NCBI GenBank assembly: GCA_036583965.1
Contig: JAZBQD010000015.1
Coordinates: forward strand, 28,122,310-28,186,309
DNA: 64,000 nt
Source: Prunella strophiata
Taxonomy: Eukaryota; Chordata; Aves; Passeriformes; Prunellidae
Direction: 5' to 3'
Shown: positions 22,101-34,200 of the stretch, one piece after another
How the letters are laid out: each line of letters starts with the position of its first letter
Numbering within the stretch: the stretch's first letter is position 1
Translations under genes and position numbers: made by a program
Notes under the pieces: model-generated
What the model was told of the DNA's origin: nothing
The model's database searches: none
The model's input: only the letters and a program-made list of their open reading frames with translations

Positions 22101-25100
22101 CCACCCATCTCATGCAGTTTGCCAGCTGTGTCCCTGTCTTGTCTAGCAGAAGCTAAGGGTCATTTTTTTTCCAGCCCTGTGGTAGTGCTTGGAAAGCATT
22201 AGCCATGCTGGAGGCATTTCAAGGATGGGAGGTATCAGTGCCCTGCTGAGCTGTAGCTGGCTCCTCACAGCCTCCTGCTGGTGCTGGGTATGAGAGAGAA
22301 ATCACAGGGCAGGCCAGTCTGGTTTTCCAAGGACAGTCAGGGCCCTGTGGCAGACCCTGGAGCCATTGGCATATTTAAAGAAATCAGTTTGAACAAAATC
22401 CATAGCTCATGTAGATTGGTGTCACATCCCTAAGAGGGACAGAGTGTTACCATTTCACATTTTGAAAGAACTATTCTGTAATGTCTGTTCATTTTATTGC
22501 TCTAGTGCTTTGTGCTATTGGTGCCAGCAGAAATGAGAAATTAGGTAAAGAAAATAAAATGTTCTAGCCTGGTTGTCCCTAAAGTGAATGTGTTACTGTG
22601 GCTGCATAGCTGCACTCACTCATGGGCTCTGGAGAGGAATGTGTTTTTGGGATACAGACTCTTTTGTCTAGTTCTGCCAAAAGATGGTCTCTTCTGACCT
22701 TCTGCTTTTGACTTAGCCCTGTTTCCTTTCTACTTTTGTGTTGCTTGTCTTCTGCTATGCCTTATTCTGGAATGTTTTCCTCACACTTACAGCTCTTCTA
22801 AGTGTATTTCTCCCTGCAGCTGCTGTTCCCATCTTAACAATCTGTTGTATATTTTTGCTTTTTGTCCCAAAGGACTCATGTTACTTCCCTGCCATTCACT
22901 TGATGTCCCCTTGCTGCCAGTCCCCATCCAGGCCCCAGGGCTGTGCTGCTGCCTCCTTGGCTCTGTGTCCTGGCTCTGCCAAGCCAGTGCCAGTCTCCCC
23001 TTGTACCAGCTGCATGTTGGATGGGGCTCAGCTCACCCTGTTCTCATCCAAGTAACTCCTGATTTCACTCTCCTTTTTCACCCCTTTTTTTCTCCTTGGA
23101 TTTTGCCTAGATTGACTGACTCTCACCATCCTTCCTCCTTACTCCCATGCCCTCTTTCATTCTGCTTTTCTCCCAGACTCCCCAGCCAAACTTCCTTGCC
23201 TATTCTTATCCATCATCTTGCCAACACATCTCTCAATCCCAGTTTTGCCCCTCTTTCCTTGCTCTTCTCCAGTTTCCTTACTCTTGTTCCTATTCTCACA
23301 GGAGTACATCTGTCTCATTTCTGAAGGCAGTAAAAAGCATCTCTCTGACATAAAGCTTTTTCCTGGGTCTTGTCAAGTCCTTTCTTCAAAAAGTAGAGAT
23401 ACTTGAGCTTCTCAAAGAAAAAGACCTTTTGCAGTGAAAAGTGCTTTTCTTTGGCTTTTTTTTTCAGGAACATATGCATTGTTTTATTGGAGATACCCAA
23501 AACTACATTTAGCATGAAGCTGCATTTTTTAACAATTGAAAATTATCAAGAAAGGGGAAAGTGGCCAACAGCTGTAACAGGCAGCACCACTGCTAGCCTC
23601 ACCTCCTGTAGCTATCATCACAAAATGCCAGTTTGAGTTTGAATGTCTTCAAAATCCTTTTTCACAACATATTGGCAAATACATAAGCTTGGAAAGAGTT
23701 AATGTGATGCTGCAAATTTTCCAAGGCTCCCAGTAGAGTGAGTTGCCCAAGGAGGAGGCAGTGCATGAGCAGTGAGCTGCTGCCTGCCTTGCTGCTTTGT
23801 GTGTGTTAGCTGAGGAGTGAGAGCCCCTCTTAGGAGTTGGGCATGGTATGTGAGTCCCTTAATGCTAGAATTGCATGTGTGTGTGTATCTCCTAATCATT
23901 TCTTCTAAGACCAGTTCTAGATATGTAAATTTAAAAAAAAAAAAAGACACCTCACAAATTACAGCAGCCTCTATCACCATAGTCTTACCATTTTACAGAA
24001 GGGCTAGACTGGGATGCTGGTATCTGGAAGAGGATTAGTGATATGACAGAAAATGCACAGCTGTTGAAATAGATATTTAAATTTTTAATAGATAAACTTG
24101 TAGAGCAGCTCTACCACCCTTATATTGTTCAAGGTCTGTCTCTGTCTATCATGTACTTTTTCACAGTAGAGTGAAGACATGATCCCCAGGGAGTTAATAA
24201 TAATTCTTTCATCCCAGGGAAAAAAGTGAAAGGAAAAATGAGCTTCATAAGATTTGCCTGTGACATTTAAAGTCCAAATTGGAGTTTGTCTGAGTAATTT
24301 ATCTTTGGGTATTTGTAGGAGGGAGTGTAGGAGAATATGAATGAGGGTGTCTTAGTTATGTCTGGGCTTTCTGATAGTTGAAGACAATTTTTGGGGGCTC
24401 CATGTGGCTGGAAGGTCTGTCTGTGTGATCTCTTCTCCAGCAGATGGAAAATAACATTAGGAGGAGTACTTTAATTATCAAAGCATGGGAATTACTCCAG
24501 TTCAGTATCATCCTGAGACTCCATTTTCTTTGAGTGACAGGTGATGTGTTTCTGGGATGTTAGAGAGAGCTCATTTCCCCCTGCTGCACTGAACATGTGT
24601 ACACCACATTTTCTCTAGCAGTATTAAACCTATCCACAATCTGTGTCTGTTGCTGGTGAGGAAAGAAATGAAAATACAGCATATCCTTGTAGAGAACATA
24701 ACAAGTACAAAGGCACTGAAGGAAGAGGGTGTGTTTTTCACTTTGACTTCTTTCACAAGAAAGAAGATTAGATTAGATTAATCTTCTGCTTAGAATTGAG
24801 TTCCTATGAATTTAGATTCTTTGAGTTCCTATGAATTGCTTTTTGAAACATGTAAAAGGCAATTAGAGTGACACAAATTGAAAACTTCCTGCATGGAGAG
24901 ATTCTTTCTCAAAGCATGTAGCAATTTCTGTTTCCCACTGCTGCTAGATTTCTGCTGGCACAGGTGTTTGTGCAACTCCACGCTTCCGTCAAGGCTTCTC
25001 TTTGCAATGTGCCGTGTTGCATGTGAACCTGCCAGCAGTCCTGCATCCAGACCTCCCTTCAACTTCTAGGAGTAACATCCAGCACATTCTTGTGGGTATC

Positions 25101-25499
25101 AGCAGTTAACTAACAGAGGCACAGCCAGCCTTCTGTGAGTTGCCTCCAACTTGGGTGTGTTACTTGTGTGTGTCTCAGGGGGCAGCTCTGAGTGTCAGCC
25201 CTTGCTTGGAGGAGGGATGAGAAGGGATTGTGCAGCCATGGGAGCTGGGGTTCACCAGGGTGTCCTGTGGTACCTGGAAGATGTGGGCAGGGCAAGACAG
25301 TGCCTGCCCTCTTCTGCACTGGGGCATGTTCTGGTCCACAGGAGGAGCATCCACCTGCTGCATGGCACTTTTGGGAGATTGCTGCATTTCCAGAAGGCAA
25401 CACTGGAGCACTGTGTTTATTTTTCAGCCTTTGCTTGTTTCTCAGCTGCTTTTCCCCACAATTACATAGCACAGAGTCACTTGAAATACAGCTTTGAAT
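19187..25499. other. Intronic or intergenic DNA without recognised gene
   Basis: Short frames only. 22700-23330 is pyrimidine-rich on the plus strand, a skew that yields open frames without other signs of coding. At 24839-25066 the minus strand has an acceptor-like TTACTCCTAG and a 76-codon open segment with CpG-containing codons, but no usable donor before its stop, so I do not call it an exon. An A-rich run lies at about 23932-23945. Confidence 0.45.
24796..24837. repeat. 17-bp direct repeat, two copies
   Basis: TTGAGTTCCTATGAATT occurs at 24796-24812 and again at 24821-24837 (period 25 bp). Just upstream are tandem GATTA steps (about 24766-24780). Probably a small replication-slippage duplication. 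Confidence 0.8.
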
Positions 25500-25800
25500 G
25501 TTCAGTGAGGAGCAGCTAAAGACTTTGGGTTTGTCTAGTTTGGGAGAAAAGGAGGCTGCAGGGCAACCTCACTGCTCCCTACAACTTCCTGAGCAGGGGA
25601 AGTGGAAAAGGAGTTGTGATTCCTTCTACCTGGTATTCAGTTATAGGATGCATGGGAAATGGTTCAAAGCTGTGTCAAGGGAGGATCAGACTAGACAACA
25701 GGATCCATTTCTTTACCAAGAGGGTGGTCAAAGACTGGAACAGAGATGTGGTTGAGATTCTGAATGTCAAACCTCAAGATCCTGTTACAAAGAAGTTAAG
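25500..25800 (+). mobile_element. Diverged CR1 LINE fragment
   Basis: The order of blocks follows the CR1 3' region. AGAAAAGGAGGCTGCAGGGCAACCT near 25545 is followed by an ATGGTTCAAAGC-like block, GATCAGACTAGACAACAGGA near 25683, and AAGAGGGTGGTCAAAGACTGGAACAG near 25718. The copy is more diverged than the one at 14990-15635 and loses similarity before the usual CR1 terminus, so it is older or internally truncated. Confidence 0.7.
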
Positions 25801-27674
25801 ACAGCAGATGGGTTATTCTACAAGATATGATTAAGATGAACATGTTTATTACTTCCAAAGTATTTTTGCTGTATTATTTTAATATTTATGAAGCTTTTCC
25901 TGAATTAAGTAACTTCTGTGAACTTACTTTTCTATTAATACCTGAATGTGGCTGTGTGTAATTGCCATGTGATTAGTACATCTAATAGAGTTTCAGTCTT
26001 GAATGTGACTCTTTATGACATGCTTTCTGGCTTTTTTCTGTTTGCTATTCATGTTGGCCAGCTGAGACACTTGTTGGGTTAGGGTGGGTTTTTTTGGCAT
26101 AACATTAATTTTTGTTTCATAGTCAATAGCATTATTATTTTATCAAATAACCTGATAAATTGGTACAGCAAGACTACAGCAGCAGCAGTCAAAGCACTGA
26201 TGCTTTCTAATGGTGCACTTTACCTCTGCTCTATTATTGCTGCCCATTTCATTATTTGCAAGTTGATTACAGCTGCATTTCTCAGGGGCTATGAAATATT
26301 CAGCAGCCCAGACTAGCCATGGGAGAATTGCAGTCTTTGCAGCTGAACACCTGCCCTCAAAGGCAAAGAAAAACCAAAAAGTTCTTGTGTTTACAAGTGA
26401 GGGGGAAAATCGTGCTTTTCTTTAGCTTTCCCACAGCGCTGACTCTAGGTACACGCTAATTAAAAATTGCTACTTTACTTATGTTTGTTATTGGATGGGG
26501 GGAGGGCTAAGAATAAATATACAAATACTGCATTGCTGCCATATTTGCCTGGACACTGCAGAGAAGGAAAATAAATGTTGGTATAATTGGTTGCCTGTGT
26601 GTCAGTGTGAGGTAGTTGACGTTCAGGGTGGGGTTGGGGGGAAAAAAAAACAAACCTCTCTATTAAGGGCAAAAATGAACACTAACAGATATGTTCTCAC
26701 ACTGTGTCTCTCTGGGGGATTTGCCAGCAATGATTGACTGAAATGTGCAATATTTTACCAAGTAGGAAACAGATAAGATTTTTATAAACAGGATACTTCA
26801 TCATTAAAGTAAAGAAACAATTGCTTTGACCTTGTCAGTGAATGGGTAAGGCCAGCATTGTGATAATTGAGAATGTAGCTAAGCAACAGTTCTCCAGGAG
26901 CATGCACTGCTTTATTTTTAGTTGAGTACACCAGTACAGTGGGGGGATGTGGGACACACACACTTGGGTATGAATGAGCAAAACAACTGAGTAATTATTA
27001 CTAAAAAGGAAAAAAAAAAATCTTTTAGCACAAAGTTTGAGTTGTAATGTATTCTTATACCAATTTTAATTTGGATTTACATCAAAAGAAAGTAATTGAA
27101 TCAATATATCCTTCTGTGGTCTGAACAAGCAGATAGCCTGACAGCATCTCTGATTTCTTAAGCTGCTTTAGTAACTTGAGTCTCCTCTGAAAATTAATGG
27201 TATAGAGGAAATGGCATATTCCATCAGAGATAGTCTATTTTGTATCTGTTTCCCCTTACCTTTGGTGTTAATTATATTTCCTAATCTTACAGGTTAGTAT
27301 TTCAGAGCCTAATTTATTTATTGCTCCAATTTTGGTTTAAACCAGTCTTAAATACCCTAGTGAGCTAGTCCCCTACAAAGTTAACAGTATAGGACCCTTT
27401 AAATCTGGGAAATAAATGTCCAGGGAGGGTATTTAATGTTCTTCTAGCTAAGTCCATTTGCAAACCAAGTTAGTTAATTTTTCATGTAAGCAATGGGGAA
27501 AAACAAAGCCCAAAGTCAGTAATTTTTGTTATGTAGGCATTGCAGGACAAACTGCCACCATATGGCCCCTCTGTTATCCTGTAAACAAAAGTGTGTGTTC
27601 CAAGGGCTGGTGCCAAGGGAGAATTTGTAGCCTCTTTACCTCTCTCTTCTTCTGGGAAATCTCTCATTACTGAC
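25801..27674. other. AT-rich DNA, nothing recognised
   Basis: No gene, RNA gene or named repeat seen. A short G-run/A-run composite lies near 26630-26650 and an A10 run near 27009. Composition fits intron. Confidence 0.5.
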
Positions 27675-27766
27675 CTGGATGCTTTTTCTTTAGATATTAA
27701 ACCAGTACAATTGCTAAGTAACCATGATTTTCTACATATCGAACCCAAGCAGTTACAGAAATCTAT
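27675..27766 (-). CDS. Candidate internal coding exon, 92 bp (minus strand)
   Basis: On the minus strand, TATCTTCAG precedes 27766 and CATCCAG-GTCAGT forms a good donor after 27675. The enclosed 92 bp are open (30 codons + 2 bases), cysteine-containing (FCNCLGSICRKSW), and have no recognised domain. The pyrimidine tract is weak. Entry phase 0 fits the exit of the candidate at 46260-46558, and exit phase 2 fits the entry of 18893-19186. Those fits are the main support. The segment is short enough that a chance open frame is quite likely. Confidence 0.25.
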
Positions 27767-28129
27767 CTGAAGATACTGCCACTGCATGAGTTTAAACCAC
27801 CCTAACTTTACATAGGGGAGCCTTTAATTCTGATTTGTTCTATGAAATTTGTATTATTGGCAACATTACATAGGTAAGAGAATAAAAATGTTGTAATTCT
27901 CAGCTTAATTTTATCAGACCTTTAAAAGCCAAAAGATAGTTTACAGACAAAAATAATAAAAAGGAATTTAAAGACTGTATTAATTACTCTTGGGTATTTT
28001 TAATACAGTAAGAAAACCTTTTCATAAAGTACTTTTCTCTGGATATGATTTTAAATTTGATGAACCAGAGAATGTAATGTATATTTTCATATTCTTAAAG
28101 TGTCATTAATTTAATTTGAACTTGTGAAC

Positions 28130-28210
28130 TTTTTTTTTTTTTTTGCCTAGGAGGAATCATTTGTCAATACTGTGTCTCACTTGAACATCAAGCCCTACAG
28201 AGACTACAAG
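28130..28210 (+). CDS. Candidate 60-bp coding exon with strong splice sites (plus strand)
   Basis: A T14 pyrimidine run followed by GCCTAG ends at 28150. The exon would be 28151-28210, followed by GTAATTGTTT (AAG-GTAATT, a good donor). Sixty bases is phase-neutral. Read from its first base it gives 20 codons without a stop, with residues ESFVNTVSHLNIKPYRDYK. A second frame (entered two bases in) is also open. I do not recognise the protein. It could be an inner exon of the gene whose promoter is the CpG island at 1330-3320, which would imply a first intron of about 25 kb, normal for large vertebrate neural genes. It lies on the opposite strand from the other exon candidates, so one of the two groups may be spurious. 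Confidence 0.4.
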
Positions 28211-31200
28211 GTAATTGTTTACACAACTGCTTTCTGTTTCCTGTGGTGGATCAGCTTGGCTTTAACTCATTTTCTGAAGACTCCTGTAGTTTATGAAGGT
28301 GCCAGTGCTGAGCAACCAAAGTGGTTAGCAGCAATGTTACAAGTAGCTTTTACAGAAACTGTTGGTTACAGCTTCACCATCCATGGTGAGCTGCTGAGAT
28401 TGCCAGTGTGTGTGTATAAAACAAAGATGCGCTACATTTTGAAAATGCACTTCTTGTATTTGTGTCTTAAGAAGGAGCAGTACCAGTCCCAGCTGGAAAG
28501 GTAAAATCTGCTGAGTGTGGGTTTGTGTGTGTCATTCAGAAAGTTGTTCCTCACCCCTCAGCATCCCAGTCTTTCATCTGGTTTTCTTCCTGGAGCTGGG
28601 AGAGGGGCATCACATGTCCTGCAGTGCTGGCACAGGCTTTCCTGCCCCAGGAAGGTGGCTTTGGTCAGTATAAATGTTTGGGTCAGGCAAAGCTATGACC
28701 ACCTCATTGGAAATCAGTCTTAGCTCACTTTGCCAAGTTGATAAAAGCTGTTTCTGCTGTTGCAGTTGTGGTAGATGCTGCAGCTCTGTACATCAATTTG
28801 CTCATCTCAAAGCCCGTTTGGAAGCCTAGCTAATGAGATCACCCGTGGGTGTGGACAGCAACTGAACAAAATAGACTGCTGGGGGTTCATATTTCATGTT
28901 CAAGTTACAAAGCTGTCCCCCTGTGCTGGGTACAGAAAAGGATATTGTGGTCAGGAAGTTGGTGTGGGTGTGCAGCCTGCAGAGGCAGAGCTGGTACCTC
29001 TGCATGGAGACCAACAACATCCAGCCCTCAGCTGGTGCTGCTTACCCTCATTTACTGGAGGAAGGATGAGATTTGAGCAATACCAAATTTATATTCAGTT
29101 GCCTCTTAAATAATGTCTCCCAACACCTGGCAAAAGGTAAATTTCAAGGACTGAAGTTAATTTTAATTCCAAGTGTCCCAGCCTTTGCTGGGTGGCTGTT
29201 ACTGGTAAGAGATATGGTACCAGGCTGGACCTTGACTTAATTGTATGTAAGTGAACACAAGTTTGTGGCTGAGTTGAGAAATACTGGGAAGATTTCAAGC
29301 CTCTTTCTTAACGTGCTAAGAGCCTTGAAACTTTATGAGGAATCAGTCCTTTGCTACTGCACACCAAGCAGGTGGTCTTCACTTAATTCATATTGATAGA
29401 ATTGCAAACAAAATCTCTCAGGGTAACCCCACAGTGCTAACTGACCTGCTGCATGTTCCTAGCTTTTCCTAAAGGAAAATTGGACTGTTCAGACAAACTT
29501 AACTTTTTTAACCCTAGACAGGTTTAACTTTTCCTCTGCAAAATGGAGTGCACTTCTCTGGTAGCCAACATACTTGGCTACCACAACTTGTCTGACCAGG
29601 TGCCTCCTGAGCTACAGTGACTGGTTGTATGAGTTTGTGTGAGTACTCTGAGTCCCTCTCTGTCTCCTTTTGTTATCTCTACATGGGACAGAGATGCTCA
29701 GTTCCAGATTTTGAGTTCAAGAGAAAGGCATAAATAAATACAACATAAATATGGTTCATAGAATCAAGAAATAATTCTTGGGAATCATTGTCTTTAAAAT
29801 GAACATATAAATCCATGAGCTTGTACAGACACTTTAGAGATAAAATTAATGTAAAATCAATTTATTACCACTCATGCTTCTAGTGTCTTACCTTGTGGAA
29901 GCTAGAGGTCTGTGACAGTTGCCTTTAAATCTGTCAAAGATGAAGCATTTTACTTCTGAACTCTCATTTTCTGTGAAAATCTTATATCAGGAAATGAAAC
30001 ACATCTGAAAGCTGAGGGTTTTCTCTCTCTTCTCTGTTTGCTATTGCAAATTCTGTTTGCAATAAGAATGTGTTGATGACTGAAGCGTGTCTGACGGACC
30101 TGCATAATCTGAACTCTTGCAGAGGAAATCAGAACTTGTGAACAGATATTATCATGCCATGTAATCCTCCAACAGCATTAGACAGCAACACAGTGCCATC
30201 TGAGGGCAACTGTAGGTCCAGAGCATTATCATTTCAGTTAAAAGCTGGGAACCTTAGAGCTGAAAAAAAAAAAAAGAAGAGTTTATTTGTGTTCTAGGGT
30301 CTTTCAGGAATCTGGGTGTACTTCTGTGATGTGTAGTACAGCCCAGAAACAGCTGCTTGGCTGTGAGCGAGGCTGGAAGGTGAGCACAGGATCCTTGCTC
30401 AGCCAGCTGTGTTGGTGGTGAAACAGTGTCAGTCTTTAGCCTGGCAGGTTTTGGGCTGTGTAAAAAACCAAATGACCCCTCCATGGGTCACTTGATGGGT
30501 ATGGTTTGGAGTACCTTCAGATGGAGGTGGAGAAGGCAAGTGTGACAGGTGATGAAGGAGGTCGCTGGACCGAGGACTTTGTTCAGCCACGCAGGAGCCA
30601 CATCTCCAGGCACTGCACGCTCAGGCAGGGCTGGTGTTTCACTGAGAGCTCCTCCCTGAGGTTCCTGTGCCTTTCAAAGGCAACATCGAGAGGTTACAGC
30701 CAGTGTCATGTTTTAGGAAGTCTAGTTATTAATTTAAATTGCATTGAAAGGATAAAAATGTGTGAGTTGAGTGATCATGAGTCAAGTGTCCAAGGTCAAG
30801 AGGTCTTGTCTCCTGCGGGCTGGCAGAAATACATGTTGTACAGGCTGTTTTTTTAGAAGCAAAGAAATTGCTTCTAACACAGATACACTGTGGTAGGGGG
30901 GTGAGGGTTGAAGAGCAGGGTGGGGTCCCTTGGGTAGGTCTCTACAGCAGGACAGCAGAGGTGTTGGAAGGCCATCCCCTGTAACTTGGGTCTTGCAAAG
31001 AACATGCAGGGCTGGTTTGTTCCATGTTTGTGGTGGCTGTGGCTGGGCATCACAGTGGTCTGCCCATGTTCAGTGTCTCTGCTCTGGGCTGTCTGGCCTG
31101 GTGTTGGCATGGCAGAGGTGCAAGGCCAGTGGCTGAAGGGGAATGTGTGAGCCTGATGCCAGCTGGAGAGGGCTTGCTGGCATGGGAGCACTGCCAGGGT

Positions 31201-34200
31201 CCTGGCCATGGCCTTGCCAGAAAGGCAGACAGAAGGGATGAAGGGGTGCTTCCATCAGAGTGTCTTTGCACAGGATACATGGCTTGGTGCTGACAGCTGA
31301 CAGCTTGCCTGTGGTGGAAATTACTGTTCTGCTTTCAGTTTCCTTTCTGGCTGTTTTGCACCAAGCACCCGGGTTTTGGGGTTTGTAGGTATTTGGAATC
31401 AACAGAAATCCATACAAACATCAGCCTCAGGCTTCTCCTTTTTGCCTGTGTGGGTTTTGAGGAGTGGGTGTGGGGCTTTTTTGTTTGTTGATGGCTTTTT
31501 TTAGGTTGGGTTTGTTGGGGGACTTTTGTTTGGTCCTTTTTGGTTGGTTTGTTTTTGGAAATCCCCTCTTCTCTTTATCATTTCACTTTCTTTGATTTGG
31601 CAAAAGCATTTTCTGTCAGTGTTGATGTTAATGGGCTCCACCACGTTGGCTGGAGTGAACCTCAGCATCCCTTGTACCCCCGCCACTGTCAGTGGTGGCT
31701 TCTGCACGTCTGCAGGTTTCCTTGCCTGAGATGTCAGGTTTTCCCCCTGCTTTCTTCAGGTTGCCCTTCCAGATGGCTGCCTCTCCTGCAGGAGTAAGCA
31801 CCCCCAGGCAAGGGCACTCAGCTGCAGCTCCTCGGTCTGAAAGGCTCATAAATACGTGAAGTTTGTGCTTTTCATTATACTGAACGTCACAGGAGGAGCC
31901 GCCTTGTCAGCAAGCTCCCATGGGGAGGATCTGCACTAAAAGGTTTGCCTAACAGCAGGGGGGTGAAAAGACCCCCTTGGAGAGCAGTGTCCATGAGCTC
32001 CATGAGCTGAATGTTGGTGGCTTGGAGTCAGGGATCTCAGAGTTCATCCATGGGTCTGACTGCAGCTTGCCAGTTTGTCTTCACCTCTCTGTTTTTGCTG
32101 CTGGACCTGGGGTGCCTGTGGCTTTCATGAGGGCTCCAAGGAGCACTGGCAGCTTGCCCCTTGTCCCCAAAACAACCTATCCATCTCCTCCTTGTTTTCC
32201 AGCATGGGATCTGTGTTTCCAGGGAACATGGTGGGAAGGCAACATTTTTGAGGAGGTGAGGCTGGGTGAGACTTCAGCCCCAGCTGGCAGGGGGAGAGCT
32301 GTGCTGTCAGCAGGGGCTGTGTGCTGCTGCCTGGCACAGCCCAAGCTTTCCTGGTGGTGAAGGGCACATGGAAGGAAGGAAGGAGTGTAGGAGTCAAGCC
32401 TGGCCACCTTCAATTAGAGTTCTCTCTCTGTGGGAGAGCAAGTGGGCAGCAGTTCCTACAATGCTGCTTCCTCTATGTGGTACAGTTACCATACCCAGCC
32501 CTTCTCAGGCATAATGCAAAGGAATTTAAGAGCTGCCCCATGGCAGGAGTTAAGCCTTTTTATTTAGACAGCTCCTGTAGAAGTGGAGGGATTCAAATAT
32601 TCCTGTGACAGGTTGGCATCTGGGCATGGTGGGGGACTGAACCAGGAGCTGTGCTGACTGCAAAAATAGGCCTGTGCTGCAGGAATGACTAAGATGATTA
32701 CAGAGCTGCATGAATGATTAATTTGCCCTGCTTTTGTTTCACTTTTGATCCCAGGTCCTCTGGAAAGAAAAAAAAAGGTGATTTTGGAAGATGTTTTTAA
32801 AATAACAAACAAGTCAGTAGTAATAACAGCTTTATTACATAGATGTGCACCAGCACCACTCCAAGAGGAATAGAATAAAAAATCACTTGCTAACATTTTC
32901 CTGTAGCGTGAATATTTGAAATTTGTAGACGAATAATCACCAAATACTTTGCAATCAGAACACTTATTCACATTTTAGGAGAACAGTATTATTAATCTTC
33001 AAATAGGATACAGAGTGATATAGTAGTAGTGCTTTCTTAATAGCCTCCTTTTAAGCTCAGTGTAGAAAGAATTTGTTTTGTTATTAAAATTACTCCACAT
33101 ATTTGAGACAGACTTCAGCTGAACAACTGCCTAATACGTGCTAGACACATATTGATTTTTTTGTCTTAGCCCAACGTTTCCCCTGGGCATCATATTATTT
33201 ATTCATAAAGCAGAAATGATGTCTGACAGGCAGTTAGAGGGGTGTAGAGCTGTAGGCCAGAAACAATGTGAAAAGCTTTGCAAGGACCCCAAGAAATCAA
33301 TGTGCTGATGCTAAAGAGCAGCCTTTTAATTCTGAGCACACGTTCTTGCAATCATTTAGTGTGGAACAGGAAATTTAAATAACAAATAGTTACTATTAAA
33401 ACTGCAGGCCTAAATTTTCATTCATCTTTATTCCAATTATCCGAGCCAAGGTGGAATTAGGCACTGAAGGCAGCTAGCCAAGCCCAGCCACCTCTTAGCC
33501 ATAACACAGGCTTGCTGCTCTAGCCCTGATTTGCACATTTGTATGTAAATTCCTGTTGGAAGTAAGATATTTCTATCAATAAAGATTTAGAACCCAAACG
33601 TTGCTCAGAGAGCCAAGACATTCCTAAAATGTGCATGATTCATCACCACTTACTCTGATTGAGTGTTAGACTGATGTCTGTGCAGCAGAGTAAAATAATA
33701 AATAGCTGGTATTTTTAGAGTGCAATTTGAAATATTTTGATGAGTTAGTCATTGTGATAGACCTGTTTGAAAAAAAAAAAAACAGGACAAATGAGATTTG
33801 TTCTGGTTTTGTTCATTCAAAACTAGATCACAGCATACTATCAAGCAGTATTTGCTGGTGGAAGATATATTCTATTTCCAATAATGTTTTTTCTACTGAA
33901 AAATCAAACTATCAGGCAATCTTAGGAAAATTTTAATCTGATATTATACCTCTCTCAATAAGATAAATAACTACTGAAGTATTAGATTTGAAATGCAATG
34001 AGCATTTAAACATCTGGTCCAATCAGGCCACTATGGAATTTGTTTCTTGTTCTTTAAAGCACAGATAATGCAGTCAAAAATAGCAAGTCATCATGTAATT
34101 AAATATTTCATCTTGATGTATAAGCACCAGGGAGCTGAACTAAATTTGTTCTGGCATTTCTTGACTTTCTAGGACTTGACTTTGAACCTTTTTCTTCTTT

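Noticed and set aside
24839..25066. Minus-strand open segment with acceptor-like TTACTCCTAG
   Set aside because: The residue pattern looks protein-like, but there is no usable GT donor before the stop, and it would break the phase chain of the other candidates.
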